A DNA stretch of 64,000 nt from Apiospora phragmitis (GCA_038363925.1 JAQQWL010000011.1:2914001-2978000), one strand, 5' to 3'. Counted from the first letter of the stretch, positions 35,761 through 48,210 are shown. The notes: generated from the sequence alone by a model not told the origin. Program-made: numbers and translations.

Positions 35761-36766
35761 TGATGAGGAGGGGGTGGAAGAAGAGCGTGGGCGCACAAGG
35801 GGGATCTATTTTTTCTATTATATATCATGTTCAGTATCATGTATGAGGCGTTAGTGATTATCACGACGATTTCCGATGATGTGTGTGTGTTGGTGAGGTT
35901 TGGTTGACAACCTCCGGAAGTTCTATAAAAGGCATGTTCGTTGGTACACTTTAAGAGGGCCCGCTAGGCAGACTGATCATCATAAAGCACATATACTGGG
36001 TGAGACTACGACCAGATAGATCTCATTATGCAAGCATCCGGCTTAGTCACTGTCCGCCGAGTGCATGTCTTGGTACAAATAGGACCTCCAACATAAGCCA
36101 AGTGCGTACGGCCGACATACACCGCGATGCCTCAGGCACCTTGGCCATGGTGATCAACCCCCTCTATAGCTTGCCACCTGCTATGTTGCTGCTGCACAAT
36201 GTGCACCTCATGCCCCTTCTTCACCGTAAGGAGTCCTGTGCCATGGTAAGGCACTCGACCCTGAGGAAAACTGTTTCACTGATCAGCTGATTAAACATTT
36301 GGGTATATCGATATATACAGTCACTCTGACACGGCGCTCTCGTCACTTGATTCTGTCACTTTTCACGGCCTCTTGCAACACAAATAGGCGACGGATATTA
36401 AGTAAGGTGAATCGAGGGCAGATGCCGTCGAGGGAGGGGCCCATGTGCATTTCGCTCTATCGTTGGTCTAATAGCTTACTCTCCTGGGCCTGTATCCCAC
36501 TCAACAATGAATCCCTAGAAAGCAAAACCCCCACGTGCAGGATGAAGAGCAGGACTTGGTATCTCCCTTCGCCAAAGCCGTTTCGGCTCATCAAACGCCA
36601 AAAAAACGCCATGGGATCCTCCTTTAGAATGTTGAGGATCCTCTCATGCAGTAATGGGGCATGCAGAAAGTCCTATGTACAGTACATGTGCTCCGATATA
36701 TATACGCAAAGATGCAGAGTAGTCTCAAGGCTAGTAGTAGCCGAGACGATGAGCGAGGAGAACCAG
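35761..36766. other. Convergent intergenic region
   Basis: These are the 3' flanks of the GRF protein gene and the sirtuin. A TGTGTGTGTGT stretch lies near 35880-35890. A frame at 36299-36835 partly overlaps the sirtuin end and is not supported. Confidence 0.5.
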
Positions 36767-38802
36767 TCACTCGATGAGGTTCGCCATTCCTCGTGGTTTC
36801 GAGGGAGGACTAATGGTAACTCCGGAATGCGCTGATCCCGGGCGTGATGACTGCGTGGGCGTAGTCGGAGGGGACCGGTGGGCATTGGTCTCCTGTTGGA
36901 GTTGTGAGTTGACAGCATCCTGAGCCTTTTTGGGGTCGTACTCGGAGTCAGCTCGCTTCTGCCGAGTTGTCGCAGGGCGCAGGGTGAATTCGGAACCGGC
37001 GTCATGGGGCCGGGAGTCCTTAGGTTTGTCTGAACCCGCCGGACGTTTAGCCGGCAGCTTGGAAGGCACTGTAGTTGCAGGCTTTGTGGCCTTGAAGGCA
37101 GCTTTGACGGTTGCCGCCGGTACTGCTGCCTTCTGTGCTGTTTTCTTGGGTTGCCTAGGTTTCCTTGGTGCGGGCTTCTTCGCGCCTTTGACATCAGGTT
37201 TGGCATCGCCAGAGGCAGCAGACTTGGCTTCCGTGAAGAGGATCCGACTCTGCTTCGTTCGCGCCGCAGGTTTGCCGGTAGGTAAGGCGTTCCGCATCTT
37301 GGGACTAGCAGTAGGTGTAGGGATGCCCTGGACCTTCTCGATCGACTTGGGCTTGGCCTCGACCGGCGTGATAGCGCGTGATTCGCTCTTGACTGTTTCC
37401 GAGGCTGAGAGACTCGGCGATGGAATCCTAACCTCAAGCTGGGAGCTGCGTATGCTCTTCTCGTACTTCTGCGCATCAACTTTGACATCGTCTCCGTAGG
37501 GCTCATCCCAGTGTGGCAGTCCAACCAGATTGGCCACGTCGTCGCATTTTCCTCGTACCACAATATCCCAGCAGTCCCTCAGCTCCACTCCAGCAGGTTC
37601 AGGATCCATGTTAATCCACACAGCGACGCCGTCCTTGCGTTCCCTTGTGACCTTGCACATGTTGCGGACGATTTGGCGCACCCCGGGAATTTTCATGCTG
37701 GTACCCACTACGATGACGGCATCCGGCCTTGCGCGCGTATCGGCCTTGACAATGTTGGCGATGGCTTCCTCATCAGGGTTGTACTCATTGTAGAGAACCA
37801 TTCTCGGACGTAGTTTACCGATGCCATGGCTGCGTTTGCCAGCGTGATAGGTGCGGATGGTGTCCATCTCCTCGCAAGCTTTGCAGGGAGGCGGCTCGGG
37901 CCCATGGAAAAGAGAGCCATCGAACGGGCTGGTGCTGTTGCACTTAGAGCATATCATCTGCTCGAGCCCTCCGTGAAGCTGAACCGCCTTGGGCCACGGG
38001 CCTTTCTCGGGTAAAGGGATTTGAGTCGCAAGCGGCTTCATGGCAGTATCGATGCCGTCTACATTCTGACTATACAGGCGCAGAAGACGACCTTCCTCGG
38101 CCATGGTCGCGAGCATGTGGTGGAACGGGGTAGGCTGGGCGGTTTTGGTCTTTTGAGCTAACTCTCGAACCATGTCGTGAAAAGACGAGGTCGACTCATC
38201 GTGCTTGTAGACTGAGGCATCGAACAGCTGTTGGCCAGAGCCCTTGAGCTTCTGGTCTTTGCGAAGCGTCTTGAAGAGGCCGTTAGACGAACGGAAGTCC
38301 GGAACTATACAGGAAAGAAAGTAGGTCAGCAAAGGTGTTTTACTAAATGGGATCGTGGTCGCGAACGTTCCGAGAAGTGGGGGTGTGGTGTGGTATGCAT
38401 GCACTTACTTCCAGCAGACACGGATATACCAGCTCCAGCAATGACGACAATCTTCTTCTTCTTGCGCAAAGACAACTTCAGTCGTTCTATGAGCTCTTCA
38501 TCCTGCTGGTTGTCTGTGTAGCCGGCCTTCAAGTTCAGGTGCTCCGTGGTCCGGGGCTTGCGCTCCACCTTTCGTCGCTTCGGGGGCGGTGGACCATCTG
38601 GATTCACGCAGATAGAATCTGCGTCCGAGTTCTTCATTGGCGAGGCGCTCCCCGAAGGCGCAGATGATATAGGTGAGAGATATCGAGCGATGGCAACGCG
38701 AGGCGGAGGAGAGAGCGAAGGCGACTTGGAGAGTTCAGAAAGCGGAGAGGATGGAGGATCTGAAGAGGGAGGTTCGGATAGATCTGAAGATGAAGAATCC
38801 AT
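36767..38802 (-). CDS. NAD-dependent histone deacetylase of the Hst3/Hst4 sirtuin type with a long basic tail
   Basis: Sirtuins remove acetyl groups from lysines using NAD+; the Hst3/Hst4 branch acts on histone H3 K56 in the nucleus. Exon 1 is 38802-38409 and exon 2 is 38304-36767, giving 643 aa from the ATG of MDSSSSDLSE. The intron (104 nt, GTAAGT donor, TATAG acceptor) falls inside the first NAD motif and joins GAGISVSAG to IPDFRSSNGLF. Further family marks are YSQNVDGID, VQLHGGLEQ (catalytic His), zinc cysteines CSKC and CKAC, VLYNEYNPDEE and VVGTSMKIPGVRQ. The last 260 residues form a Lys/Pro/Ala-rich, histone-H1-like tail (APRKPRQPKKTAQKA) that is unlikely to be folded. The N-terminal 110 residues are Ser/Pro-rich with a PPPPKRRKVERK nuclear localisation candidate. 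Branch assignment within sirtuins is from the motif pattern, not a tree. Confidence 0.9.
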
Positions 38803-40502
38803 GGTAATTATTTTAAGCGTGGTTGGTTGCGAGGCCGACAATGGGCCAGTTTTTTGGATTGATTGTTCCTAGGCGGACAAAATCGAATAATCGGCCGCTA
38901 GTTGCAACGGTCACTGGAACAATCGAAAGGAGGAATTAAGAAGGGCGGGATTCAGGTGGGTGCGCCGCTGGATTGAGGGTTTGTTATCCCACCGTGGTGA
39001 GGGCTTGAAATGAAGGAGGACAAGCCGATCTTGGACAGCAGAAACCTCATTGGGTCGCGATTGCTCTGGATTGCGGGAACAACGCCAACAGTCGCGTCTC
39101 TTGTGGCGACCAAACGACACCGACGCGCATATATATCGAAAGTGGTTGTTGTCAGAAAGAGCGTTTAGACTAAGCGGCCGAGACGAGAGAGAGGAGAGTT
39201 GGCAGTTGGTGCTGAGGCTCCTCTGCTTTAGGCTTGGTTACATAGTTTGGGGGTGTGAAGATCTGCGTGTTATGAACATGGAGGAGGTGTGGGTGGAACC
39301 GTGGACAGCGAGCAGCCGCCATGCAACCGATTGCCATCTATTTATTGTTGACTGCCCCCCTTCTTTCTGCCTCTCTATCCTCTGTGACGAAGCTGTTCGC
39401 CGCTGAATAAGAGGTATATACTCCGTAGAGAATACGAAACAGTCCCTGATTTTACTACATGGCCCATTGATCCCATTCGCTGTTCCTTCCCCCTATGTGC
39501 AAATCATTGAATGATTGGATTTGTAGAGGATAGGGCTTCAGGCACTCAGACCTTGGATGAGTGAATGAATATAATATGCCAGTGCAGCTCTTTAGCCACA
39601 GGTTCATGACGAATGAATATAAAATAGAGATTAGACCATCCATATATTGCTGCGCGTTTTTTTGCCCTAACGGTTCAAATGAGTGACCGACTGACTGCAC
39701 ACAGTCGGTATGACCAGTCCACCTATGCAGGCATGGAAGGTTAATAAACTGCTAGGCGGTAAGTGATCTTCACTCCATTATGTATGTTCAGAGCTCCAAG
39801 GTTAATCATTGATGAAGACATCTATACCGAAGGAGGCTACCTCTCTTTCCCTGAATCTTATATCAGAAACTAACACTAAACTTTTCATATGTGCTCTGTC
39901 AGCTGAGGCATGATGAGGCTGTCGTCAATCGGAGTGCTGCAGTGTAGTACAGACATGTACCTGCTAACAGAATGATGCAATTTGGCGACCAGGGGAAAAT
40001 CTAGATTGATATGACCGAACCGACCGCTGGAGCCGTTGCTTCGGAAACTGACCCAGAGGTGGGCCTGTAGGCTGTATGGGGGGAAGCATGTGGCGCTGAT
40101 AGGTGCCTATCCGTCGGACCCCTGCCAGTTCCATGTTCCATGTCCCCATGTCAGAAGTGGCTTGCACCTGCTACTGTATGTACATATCTCTGTCGGCACC
40201 TACGCCAGAGGTCCGTGTGTTTCGTGCCGTAAGGTTGGTTCTCCTTCAGCCTTGCGCATTCATGCTCATTGCACACACAGAGACCTTCAGTGATATCAAC
40301 TCTAGATCCTGACAGTCCCTAATTTTGGCTCATTTGTAACTCAGATCGTACAATTTTGCTTTTTTGGATAGCCCCGGTTCTGCCAAGTACATAGATGTAT
40401 CTCTCTTAGCCAGTGAAGGGCAGGGAGGCTGACCCCCAAACCAGAAGGCTGAATAGACCCAGCAGAACAACATCCTCTGCACTTGGGGTCTAAACTCATC
40501 AT
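38803..40502. other. Divergent promoter region of the sirtuin and MED16 genes
   Basis: This 1.7 kb stretch shows no supported coding exon. Short frames at 39050-39406 and 39964-40312 lack any recognisable protein. Direct evidence of promoters is limited to position. Confidence 0.45.
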
Positions 40503-43500
40503 ATGCTGGCTCGATTCATGGCTACGGAAAAGATGCCTTTAATCCTCGATAACCCAATGGAAGGGGCTGCTATGCAGGTCGACTTGGGTGATGTGGATGA
40601 CCTGTTCGGCGATTCAGTATCCCTGAACCTGCAGGCCAGGCCCCCGACCAAACGCTTGCTACTTCGCCTCGACGAGCTGAGGAATCGTGGTAGTTGTCAG
40701 TATGTAGTCCCTTGTGCTATCTCGTATCATGGCTGCAGCTGATACTCATATAGAGGCCTGGCATGGTCCAAGTCCGGCACTATTGCCTCCATTGCTCCAG
40801 ATGGTCAATCCCTGGACCTACGCTATATCCGCGCCCATCCCAAGGACGCCACATGGGGTCTCAGCGAGCCCACACGCTGTGTCGTTCTCCCCAACCTTCC
40901 CGGGGGCCCAATTGTGCATATCTCGTGGGCTCCTACGCAGTCGTCCGAGTTGGCCGTCATCGACGCTGCTGGACGGGTTTTGATACTCAACTTCAATACA
41001 AACCTCAATAAGATGTACCCGAGCCGCAAATGGGACGGAGACCCGGTAGACGATCTACACGCCGTCGTGGGCACGTATTGGATGAACCCAATGCCGTCGC
41101 ATAGGGGGGTGGTGAGTCAGCTTGTCCTCTATCCGTTCAAACCCCCGGGCACGTCACTGACTTGCGTGCCAGGGAAACCCATTGCATGCCCCTATCGTGA
41201 AAAACGGGAATGACTACCAGATCGAGACAACGCTCGTCCACCAACACGGACCATTCCATCCGAACCCTACTAGATCTGTCTACTTCTGTGTTACCACGAA
41301 TGGGCTCTTGAAGATGTTTTGGACACAACACAACGGTAGAATCGAAGAGTCTCCTCACGAACTGGAGAGCGTTGGCTCGGCAGACGACCTTATCACACAT
41401 GCTGCCATCTGCTCTGACCCAAGATGTAAGCTTACCAAGTATCACTGCTGTTAAGGTGCTGACCAGGTCCAGGGAAATGCATGTTCGTCGCTCTAGCCAC
41501 GTCGTCTAAGCAGCTTCAGCTGGTACAGATGCAACTAGACTGGGGACTGCCTACTACCGGGAACAAAGGTGTCCCTCCAGGGAACTTGGCGCTCAACCCA
41601 ACACTCAAGACCAGACACGTAGTAATCTCCAGTTGGCTTCCAGGTGGAAGCAATGAAACCCCTCTCGACTCGTCCATGACGCAGCTGTCTCATATCAAGT
41701 TGCTGCCCAGCGCCTATGATCAAGGAACGAAGAACGTCTTCCCCCTTATCGTGTTGACAGTGCGGTCTTTTGTGCCGCCTTCGGACAGCCCCTACAGCCA
41801 GGAAGTGCAAAGTATTATTGACCGCTGGGAAGTTGCTTTTGACCAACCGCAGACCCTCCACCCTTCTTTCGAGCAGCTGGGATCAAGAAGAAACAGTGTT
41901 GGCGCCGCGCCCCCTGTACGTCCTCCTTGAAACCATCACGTGCTCGGAGCTAACCCACTTGCAGACGGCCCCCAGAATGAAGAGACTCGATCCTATTGTG
42001 GTCAATAAAATAGTTACAGGTATTCACATGATTCGTATGGGCACGATAATAGCCTTTACGTATCACGACGGAATGACGGAGTACCGAGACCGGGGCACAC
42101 TGGCCGAGACTTGGAACTCGTCCAACTTGGACCGCATTACTTCTATCCATGAGGCTGGCTTCACGCAGAGCGGAGAGCCGACATGTAGGTCCAACACAAG
42201 CGAATCGCGCGAATATTGTGCTCATGCCCCGCAGGTTTACAGACAGCTATATCCCCAACACATTTCTCCGTAGTACAACTATGTGAAGATGGCAAGGTGA
42301 AATGGCATCCTATCCAATACACCATCGCAGACCCCTCTGCGATGAATGACGGTAAGATTCCTGTTGCTCCATGATCTATGATGGATGCTAATGGCCAAAC
42401 AGCACAACAACACGCAGTCGTCGCCGCACTCACAATGTCCACAGCCCAGGCTGCCACGATACAAAGCAACATCGACGACATCCTTGCTGTAGCAAGATAT
42501 TTTGTTGGTAGAGAGAGTAAGTAGGGCAGCACCCGGTTGCAGAACGTCCCCCTAACTGATAATGTAGAATTTGCCGAACAATGGGTTACGGAGATGTGTC
42601 GACTGATGAGAATCTCGGTTGATTACTCGGAGGAGGCACACCATGACAGCCTGGTGCGAAACAACCTTTTGCAGCTTTGTTTGAGTACACTGAACAACCT
42701 GGGATGGAACGGAGAGTACCAACCGCGAAACTTCCGCGGCAAGCTGTCCATGTTCGCTCTTCATCTGCGCAATATTGTTATCCTCATCACGATTGCCAGC
42801 AACGGATCGATTCAGTTGAAGAATAACACTTCGCCACTTGACGAACCAGGTAAGACACTCCCTCCCTCAGCTAGTCAAGCACTTTTAACGTGATCGACGG
42901 CAGAGGTTGTTGACGCCCTGGCTGGCTGTTGCAAATGGTCCATCGATCTCTTATGCTGGCTGGCCGACTCGCTCTTTAACCTCCTGGACGACCCCAAGTT
43001 CCTCGGTTTCTGAGAGTCGCGGCAGAGCTTCGGGGAAACGACAGCATATCTTTTCTCTCAAGAACGAGGTCGCTCTGCACATGGTGCTTTCTTCGGCAAT
43101 CCGGGGGCTTCTCTCGGCCGTCTGCCGCCGCATGGCTGTGCTCCAGGGCATCTCCCAGCGAGCTCTCACATACTACGAAACGCGCAACGTCAGCGGCTCC
43201 AAGGACCCCAACGCACCTCCGGGAACCAAGAGCAACGGGCCGCCCGCGGCCCTCCACTTGGCTTACCAGAAGATGTACCGCTATACGAATGCGTCGCTGA
43301 TCAACGTGGCCGAGTTCGACAAGCTGCTCACGACGCTCGGCGCCGACATCCGCAAGCAGTACAGCGACTCCTTCGCCGAGCTGGCCAAGCGCGCGGCCGC
43401 GCAACAACAGCCTAACAACGGCAACAACCCGCAGGCCCCGAACGCGCCCAAGTTCAACCCGGGCGAGGAGGCGGTGAAGCGGGCGCAGACCCACTGCGAG

Positions 43501-43923
43501 CTGACGCTGCTGCTGGCGGGCAGCCCGCCGCCGCCGTTCCTGAACGTGGTCAGCAAGCTCTTCAAGACGGACCTCCGCGAGTTCCGCACGCACACGGACC
43601 CGGCCAGGCTGTTCTTCGCCGACTACGGCATCCTCGAGGTCGACGACGATCCCCGCGCGCTGGCGGTGCGCCGGAAGAAGGGCGCGAGGGTCGACTTGTT
43701 CAAGCGCGTCGAGATCTACTGGGCCAAGGAGGGTTCGTCGGCAGCGGCAGCATCGTCGACGGGAGGAGAGCCGGTGCCGTGGCGGAGATGTGTGAGATGC
43801 GCTAGCGTTATGGAGGATGTGCCGACGAACAAGCCTGGCATCACGTTCGTGCTCAGTCAGCAGAGGAATTGTGCGTGCGGTGCGCGCTTTGCACTTTTAG
43901 GAAAAGGTGAACTTCTTGGTTAG
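40503..43923 (+). CDS. MED16: Mediator complex subunit 16 (Med16/Sin4), one frame break
   Basis: Med16 is a tail-module subunit of Mediator, linking activators to RNA polymerase II. Nine exons: 40503-40699, 40754-41111, 41173-41425, about 41473-41915 (41467 also possible), 41965-42184, 42235-42351, 42403-42516, 42568-42849 and 42904-43923, about 1000 aa. Family marks are MPLILDNPM near the start, LAWSKSGTIASIAPDG, WDGDPVDDLHAVVG, TNGLLKMFWTQHNGRIEE, KWSIDLLCWLADSLFNLL, KNEVALHMVLSSAIRGLLSAV and the C-terminal zinc-finger-like WRRCVRCASVMED with CACGARFALL. In exon 9 the frame closes with TGA at 43011 just after DDPKFLGF, while the conserved sequence resumes one frame over by about 43060. This is a net one-base gain, with no intron possible. 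The start could also be ATG 40518 or 40533. Confidence 0.88.
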
Positions 43924-44987
43924 TCAGAGAGAGCCCTTTGAATATATATTGAATTCAAAGTCGATATGAGTTCCAGGTGAATCAAAAGGCAAACGGTTAG
44001 GGGAAAGCGAACCGAACATCACCGTGATTAATCAGAAGGGGTGGGAGAGTGTACTCATGCTTGATCACCCAATCTGGCTTTCTTACGAGACCAAAGTCGA
44101 TGCCCTTGAGGAGGCTCTTCATCGCCGTGAGGCAATACGTCACAAGGTAGGAAAGCATCACGGCATCCGTGAGCCCAGCAACCTGGAGACTGTCCGTTTC
44201 CACAGCTAGAAGAGGTACGAAAAGAAGAAGAAACCCGGGGAGGGGGTTGCAGGCGACCTTTCGTGTCGCCTTGAAGACTTCAATTTATATGAAGGTATTT
44301 AACTCAACAGCACCAACATAAACGGGGATATTCCCTTTCATAATACGGAATATAGGGAGCATTCAACTCATTCGCCTTGAAAATTAACCAGAGACCCTGC
44401 GCCGCCCTAATGCTGCTGAGCATCTCCTCCCCCAAGTGACCTGCATGCAATGAAACATTTACATCTTGTAAGAAGAGAAAGACAAAAATGAGAAGATGTT
44501 GGTTGCGTAATATAGAAAATGCCCTGCTGAGCGTGACCCTTAACCAGCCTCATATATATGTCCATGCGACAAGGGTATCCTATCCTTGAACCCCATCCGT
44601 ACCAGAACTCTGCTGTTCGATGACCATTCGCTTTCTTTTTGCTAAGTAAAATACATCTACGACTCTCGGTGTCAGTATGAATCGTCACTGTTCCAATAAT
44701 AATCTGTATATATCGGGAGGAATACCGGCCAACTTCATAATAGGCTGTGTAGAGTTATCCCCCACGGGAGATATTGGAATAGGAAGGGAGTATCACGAAT
44801 AAAAAGGAATGAACAGGGGGTTAAGTGGTAATAAACACCGGAATAGAAAGGAGCAATCACTAGAATAAGGAATGATCACAGGAATGGGAGTGAATGATTA
44901 CTAAAATCAAAATCGCTTACACAAAAATGCGACCACCTGTTCTCCCTCTATGCTACCGTGTCGTAACGTACATCTGCCTTGATCTAT
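43924..44987. other. Convergent intergenic region
   Basis: These are the 3' flanks of MED16 and the NAD+ carrier. A 61-codon frame at 44024-44209, open for some way upstream, is the only protein-like stretch and is discussed as a possible gene remnant. The remainder is AT-rich with no gene. Confidence 0.45.
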
Positions 44988-46162
44988 TCAGGGCTCCATA
45001 AGTATAGCTCTCTTTCGCTGACCTTCGCTCTTTTCGTGGTGTAATGTCTTCATCACGAACTCGTAAGTCATCATCGTCACTGTCGCAGCGGGAACGGCAC
45101 GCGCCATGTTAACGCCCATACCCGCGTAGAAAGCCCCCGCTCCTTCTTCCACCAGAATGGTGCGGAAAGTTTTGACGATGCCTCTGTATTCGGGCTCGGG
45201 AATCCCATCAGGGCCTGCCTTTCCTCCACTGGCAGTCTCTGACACACCGAGACCCTGCAAGTATTCTATTCCTGGGGTTGGCCTTCGCTGTGTCTGCAGC
45301 CTTGTGCGTATAACTTCGTGGGGATAGGTCGCAGAGCTGGCCATTATCTTCGACACTATCGAAGCCATCAGAACGCCAAACCACTGGTCCTTGAAGTTGT
45401 CATTCGTCTCGCCCATCCCGTGGCCGGTGAACTTTTTTCGTAAAAACTCGTATGCTGGGAACTGTACTGCAACATGTGTAAGACCCAACAGAGCCGGCGC
45501 AAGCCCCGAGTAGAAGGACCTAAAGCCCTCCGTAGAATACATCTTGCGAGCGGCATCCAGCGTCGAGTGATAGTGCCATGGTGAACTATTGCTTTTTCTC
45601 GGTTGCCTGCTGCTGCCAGACTGCGACATGAGCCTTGTCTTGATGACCCATATGGGATTCGTCACGATGGTGCTGCTTGCACCCGCGAATATGGAGGAGC
45701 AGAAGTTGACAGCGATCGGATGCCGCACTATTGGAAAAAGCCTTGGTTAGTAGGGGCCCCAGCTCTTGCAGGTAGGCACAGATGCTTACACAGATCGTAC
45801 TTCTCTCCTTTCTTTGTAAGGTATTCTTTGCTTTCGTTGTAGACAGTGAACCATACGGCCCATGTCGGCAGATACCCCAGTACAATTGGCCCCAGCCCTC
45901 GATACATGCCGCGCAAACCCTCCTGCTTCCAGATGACTTTTGCCGTCCCAACTAGACCATTGTACATCCTGGGGTGGCCTCCTTTTGACATAGCGACAAA
46001 GCCTCCCTGGGCCTGGAGCTTGGTCTTGATGACATCGAGAGGGCAGGTGGCCACCCCGGCTGTGAAGCCACCGATGGCGCCTGAGATAGCATTGAACTGG
46101 GTGTCGGAAGCGTTAATCGTCCAATTCTGCAACAGAGTCAGATCACTACGGTCCAAAGCCAT
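44988..46162 (-). CDS. YIA6: Mitochondrial NAD+ carrier (Yia6/Ndt1 type)
   Basis: This inner-membrane carrier imports NAD+ into mitochondria. Exon 1 is 46162-45790 and exon 2 is 45727-44988, giving 370 aa. The three carrier repeats are clear: CPLDVIKTKLQAQGG (repeat 1), NPIWVIKTRLMSQSG (repeat 2) and YPHEVIRTRLQTQRR (repeat 3). Each is followed by a G..G-type second signature (GLRGMYRGLGP, GFRSFYSGLAP, GAGAFYAGMGV). Tryptophan in the second PxWxxK motif is the mark of the NAD+/pyrimidine/FAD carrier branch. The intron (62 nt, GTAAGC donor, TAG acceptor) joins KKGEKYDL to RHPIAVNF. The first in-frame ATG (MALDRSDLTLL) is at 46162, yet the frame stays open for 150 codons upstream from a TTG, so an upstream exon may add residues. 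Divergent from QCR7. Confidence 0.88.
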
Positions 46163-47551
46163 GACCGGCGAACCTGCTGTAGGCTGGGAATTCGATGTAG
46201 CGGAAGAGACAAAAATCCCATACTCAGTTTGACCGGGTTCGGGGCGACGGTGCGGTGTGCGGGGATGAAGCCCACACCAGTCCGCTTCGACAGGAAAGTT
46301 ACCGTTTGACGAGGGCCATTGGCGAAGTGACTGAAGGGACTGACTGCGAAAAGTCGGCGGGCGCGTTGCAAGGCGGGAACAAAGTGAGGGGTGGAAGTTG
46401 GTTGTTGTTGGAGTAGTAGGTGAACTAGGTAATTGACGGTTGGGCGAGAAAGTGCGGAGCGCGACTACTGCTACTACTGGACTGGAGAATGAAGGGCCAG
46501 ACCGGACTCGTGCTTCTGAGGTAATCGCCAGCAGCCCCAGCAGTCCCCCCGGCTCTTTCTGTACCACTATAGAGGTGATACCAGGTACTTGATGTAGTGT
46601 ATATGCCGGCAAGGCGCGGCGATTACCGGAGAATTCAGAGAATGACAGCAGGAACGAAAAAGAAAAGAGAAAACAGCTGAATCAGGAGAAGTAGACTCGT
46701 CGACTGTTGGGCTTTTCTAATTTACTAGCTTGATGAGAATTGGTGTTTCCAAAGAGACGGAGTATTATTAGGTAAAAAGACAACCCAATCTATCTACCAT
46801 ATGGCAAGTTTAGCTTTGGTTTTATCTTGATTCATCCCTATCAGGTGTTCAGCTGGTTGCTGCATAGACACACTAGGTACTATGGAATACTATGTACGAT
46901 TACGGATACATTGGATTCACATAGCCCGCACGAGGAGGTGACCTCATCGTGCAACGGCTCCGCTATCTCATCAAAAAAGTCGCATGGTGAATGGAGGTCG
47001 CATTAGCAGGTAAAATTGGCATAATTGGTTGGTAGGGACCCGACTTGCTGATCTTTTCACTCCGTGCTTACCTCACCCCTCACCCGGGTTGTCATTGGGC
47101 ATAATAAAATAATGCAGTATTCACTATAATACTGGATAATCGAATTATACAGAATAGCCATTGCATACCACTCGTACCTGTTCCATTCAATGAGCTTCCA
47201 ATAACAAAGAACAACGATTATGCAGTCCTTTGGTTATTTTTAAAAAATGATTTTTGCCTTCAGCATAATATAGAAACACAGATGATTGCGCGTAATATCT
47301 AGCACTGTAATACCTCACCTGATATCAATCTACACCCGACAGGTAGCTCGGCTCCTTGCTTTAAGTCCCGAAGTGTTTCGCCATCTGCCAGCCAGCTGGC
47401 ACCGCCTACTGCTCAATTTGCGGATCCCCGACTACCCGTAGAAGCTTTGGTACAAGCTGCGATTTTGAAAGACGTACAATACCACTCACTCGAACGACTC
47501 GTCTAGAGACCTCAATTCACCCAACCAAAACCCCCCCCCCCAACCGCCATC
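46163..47551. other. Divergent promoter region of the NAD+ carrier and QCR7
   Basis: It holds an open stretch continuous with the carrier frame up to 46612 (no ATG) and AT-rich DNA at 46700-47300. A run of eleven C lies at 47531-47541, ten bases before the QCR7 ATG. No separate gene is seen. Confidence 0.5.
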
Positions 47552-48210
47552 ATGTCTGCCTACCCGAGTCTTGCGCCTTTTGTCATGAAGCGCCCCTGGC
47601 TGCGCAACATGCTGAAGCCCGTCGCCAACTGGTACTGCAACGCCGCCGGCTACCGCCAGCTCGGCCTCAAGTACGTTTTCGGTTACCGACCCATCCCGTC
47701 CACCCATTGAGATTGCCATGATGCGCAATAGATGCTGGGATCCGAAAGGAAGGGAGGAGGACAAGTGGAACATGCTTGCTGACTGCGGAAATAATTTCGA
47801 ATGGGAACAGGGCCGATGATTTGATCGTCGAGGAGGACGAGCAGGTCCTCAAGGCTCTCAAGCGCCTTCCGCCCCAGGAGGCCTACGATCGCGTCTACCG
47901 ACTCCGCCGTGCGGTGCAGTGCTCCGTTGGCGCCAAGATCCTGCCCAAGGAGCAGTGGACCAAGCCCGAGGAGGTGAGATTCACCATCTACTATTCCCTT
48001 TTCTTTCGGGGCTCCGGCAGCACCTTCCGGAACGAGAATGCCCCATTGGAACAAATTGGGCAATTCGGGGGATAAACAGAGTTCACCAGCATGCTAATTT
48101 TGGTCGTTTCACAGGACACGCCGTACCTGAAGCCCCTCATCGAGCAGCTCAAGGCTGAGGAAAAGGAGAAGGAGGACCTCGACTCCCTGACCATCATCAA
48201 GAACCACTAA
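47552..48210 (+). CDS. QCR7: Cytochrome bc1 complex subunit 7 (14 kDa, Qcr7)
   Basis: Qcr7 is a small subunit of respiratory complex III on the matrix side, bound to cytochrome b and needed for assembly. Exons are 47552-47670, 47811-47973 and 48115-48210, giving 125 aa, the normal length. Introns of 140 and 141 nt have GTACGT and GTGAGA donors. The sequence reads [20 protein letters not shown], then [29 protein letters not shown] and [21 protein letters not shown], ending in SLTIIKNH. These are the standard Qcr7 landmarks. There is no cleavable presequence, as usual for this subunit. Confidence 0.96.

Noticed and set aside
38803..38841. 13-residue N-terminal extension of the sirtuin
   Set aside because: It starts from TTG; the ATG at 38802 is the first normal start.
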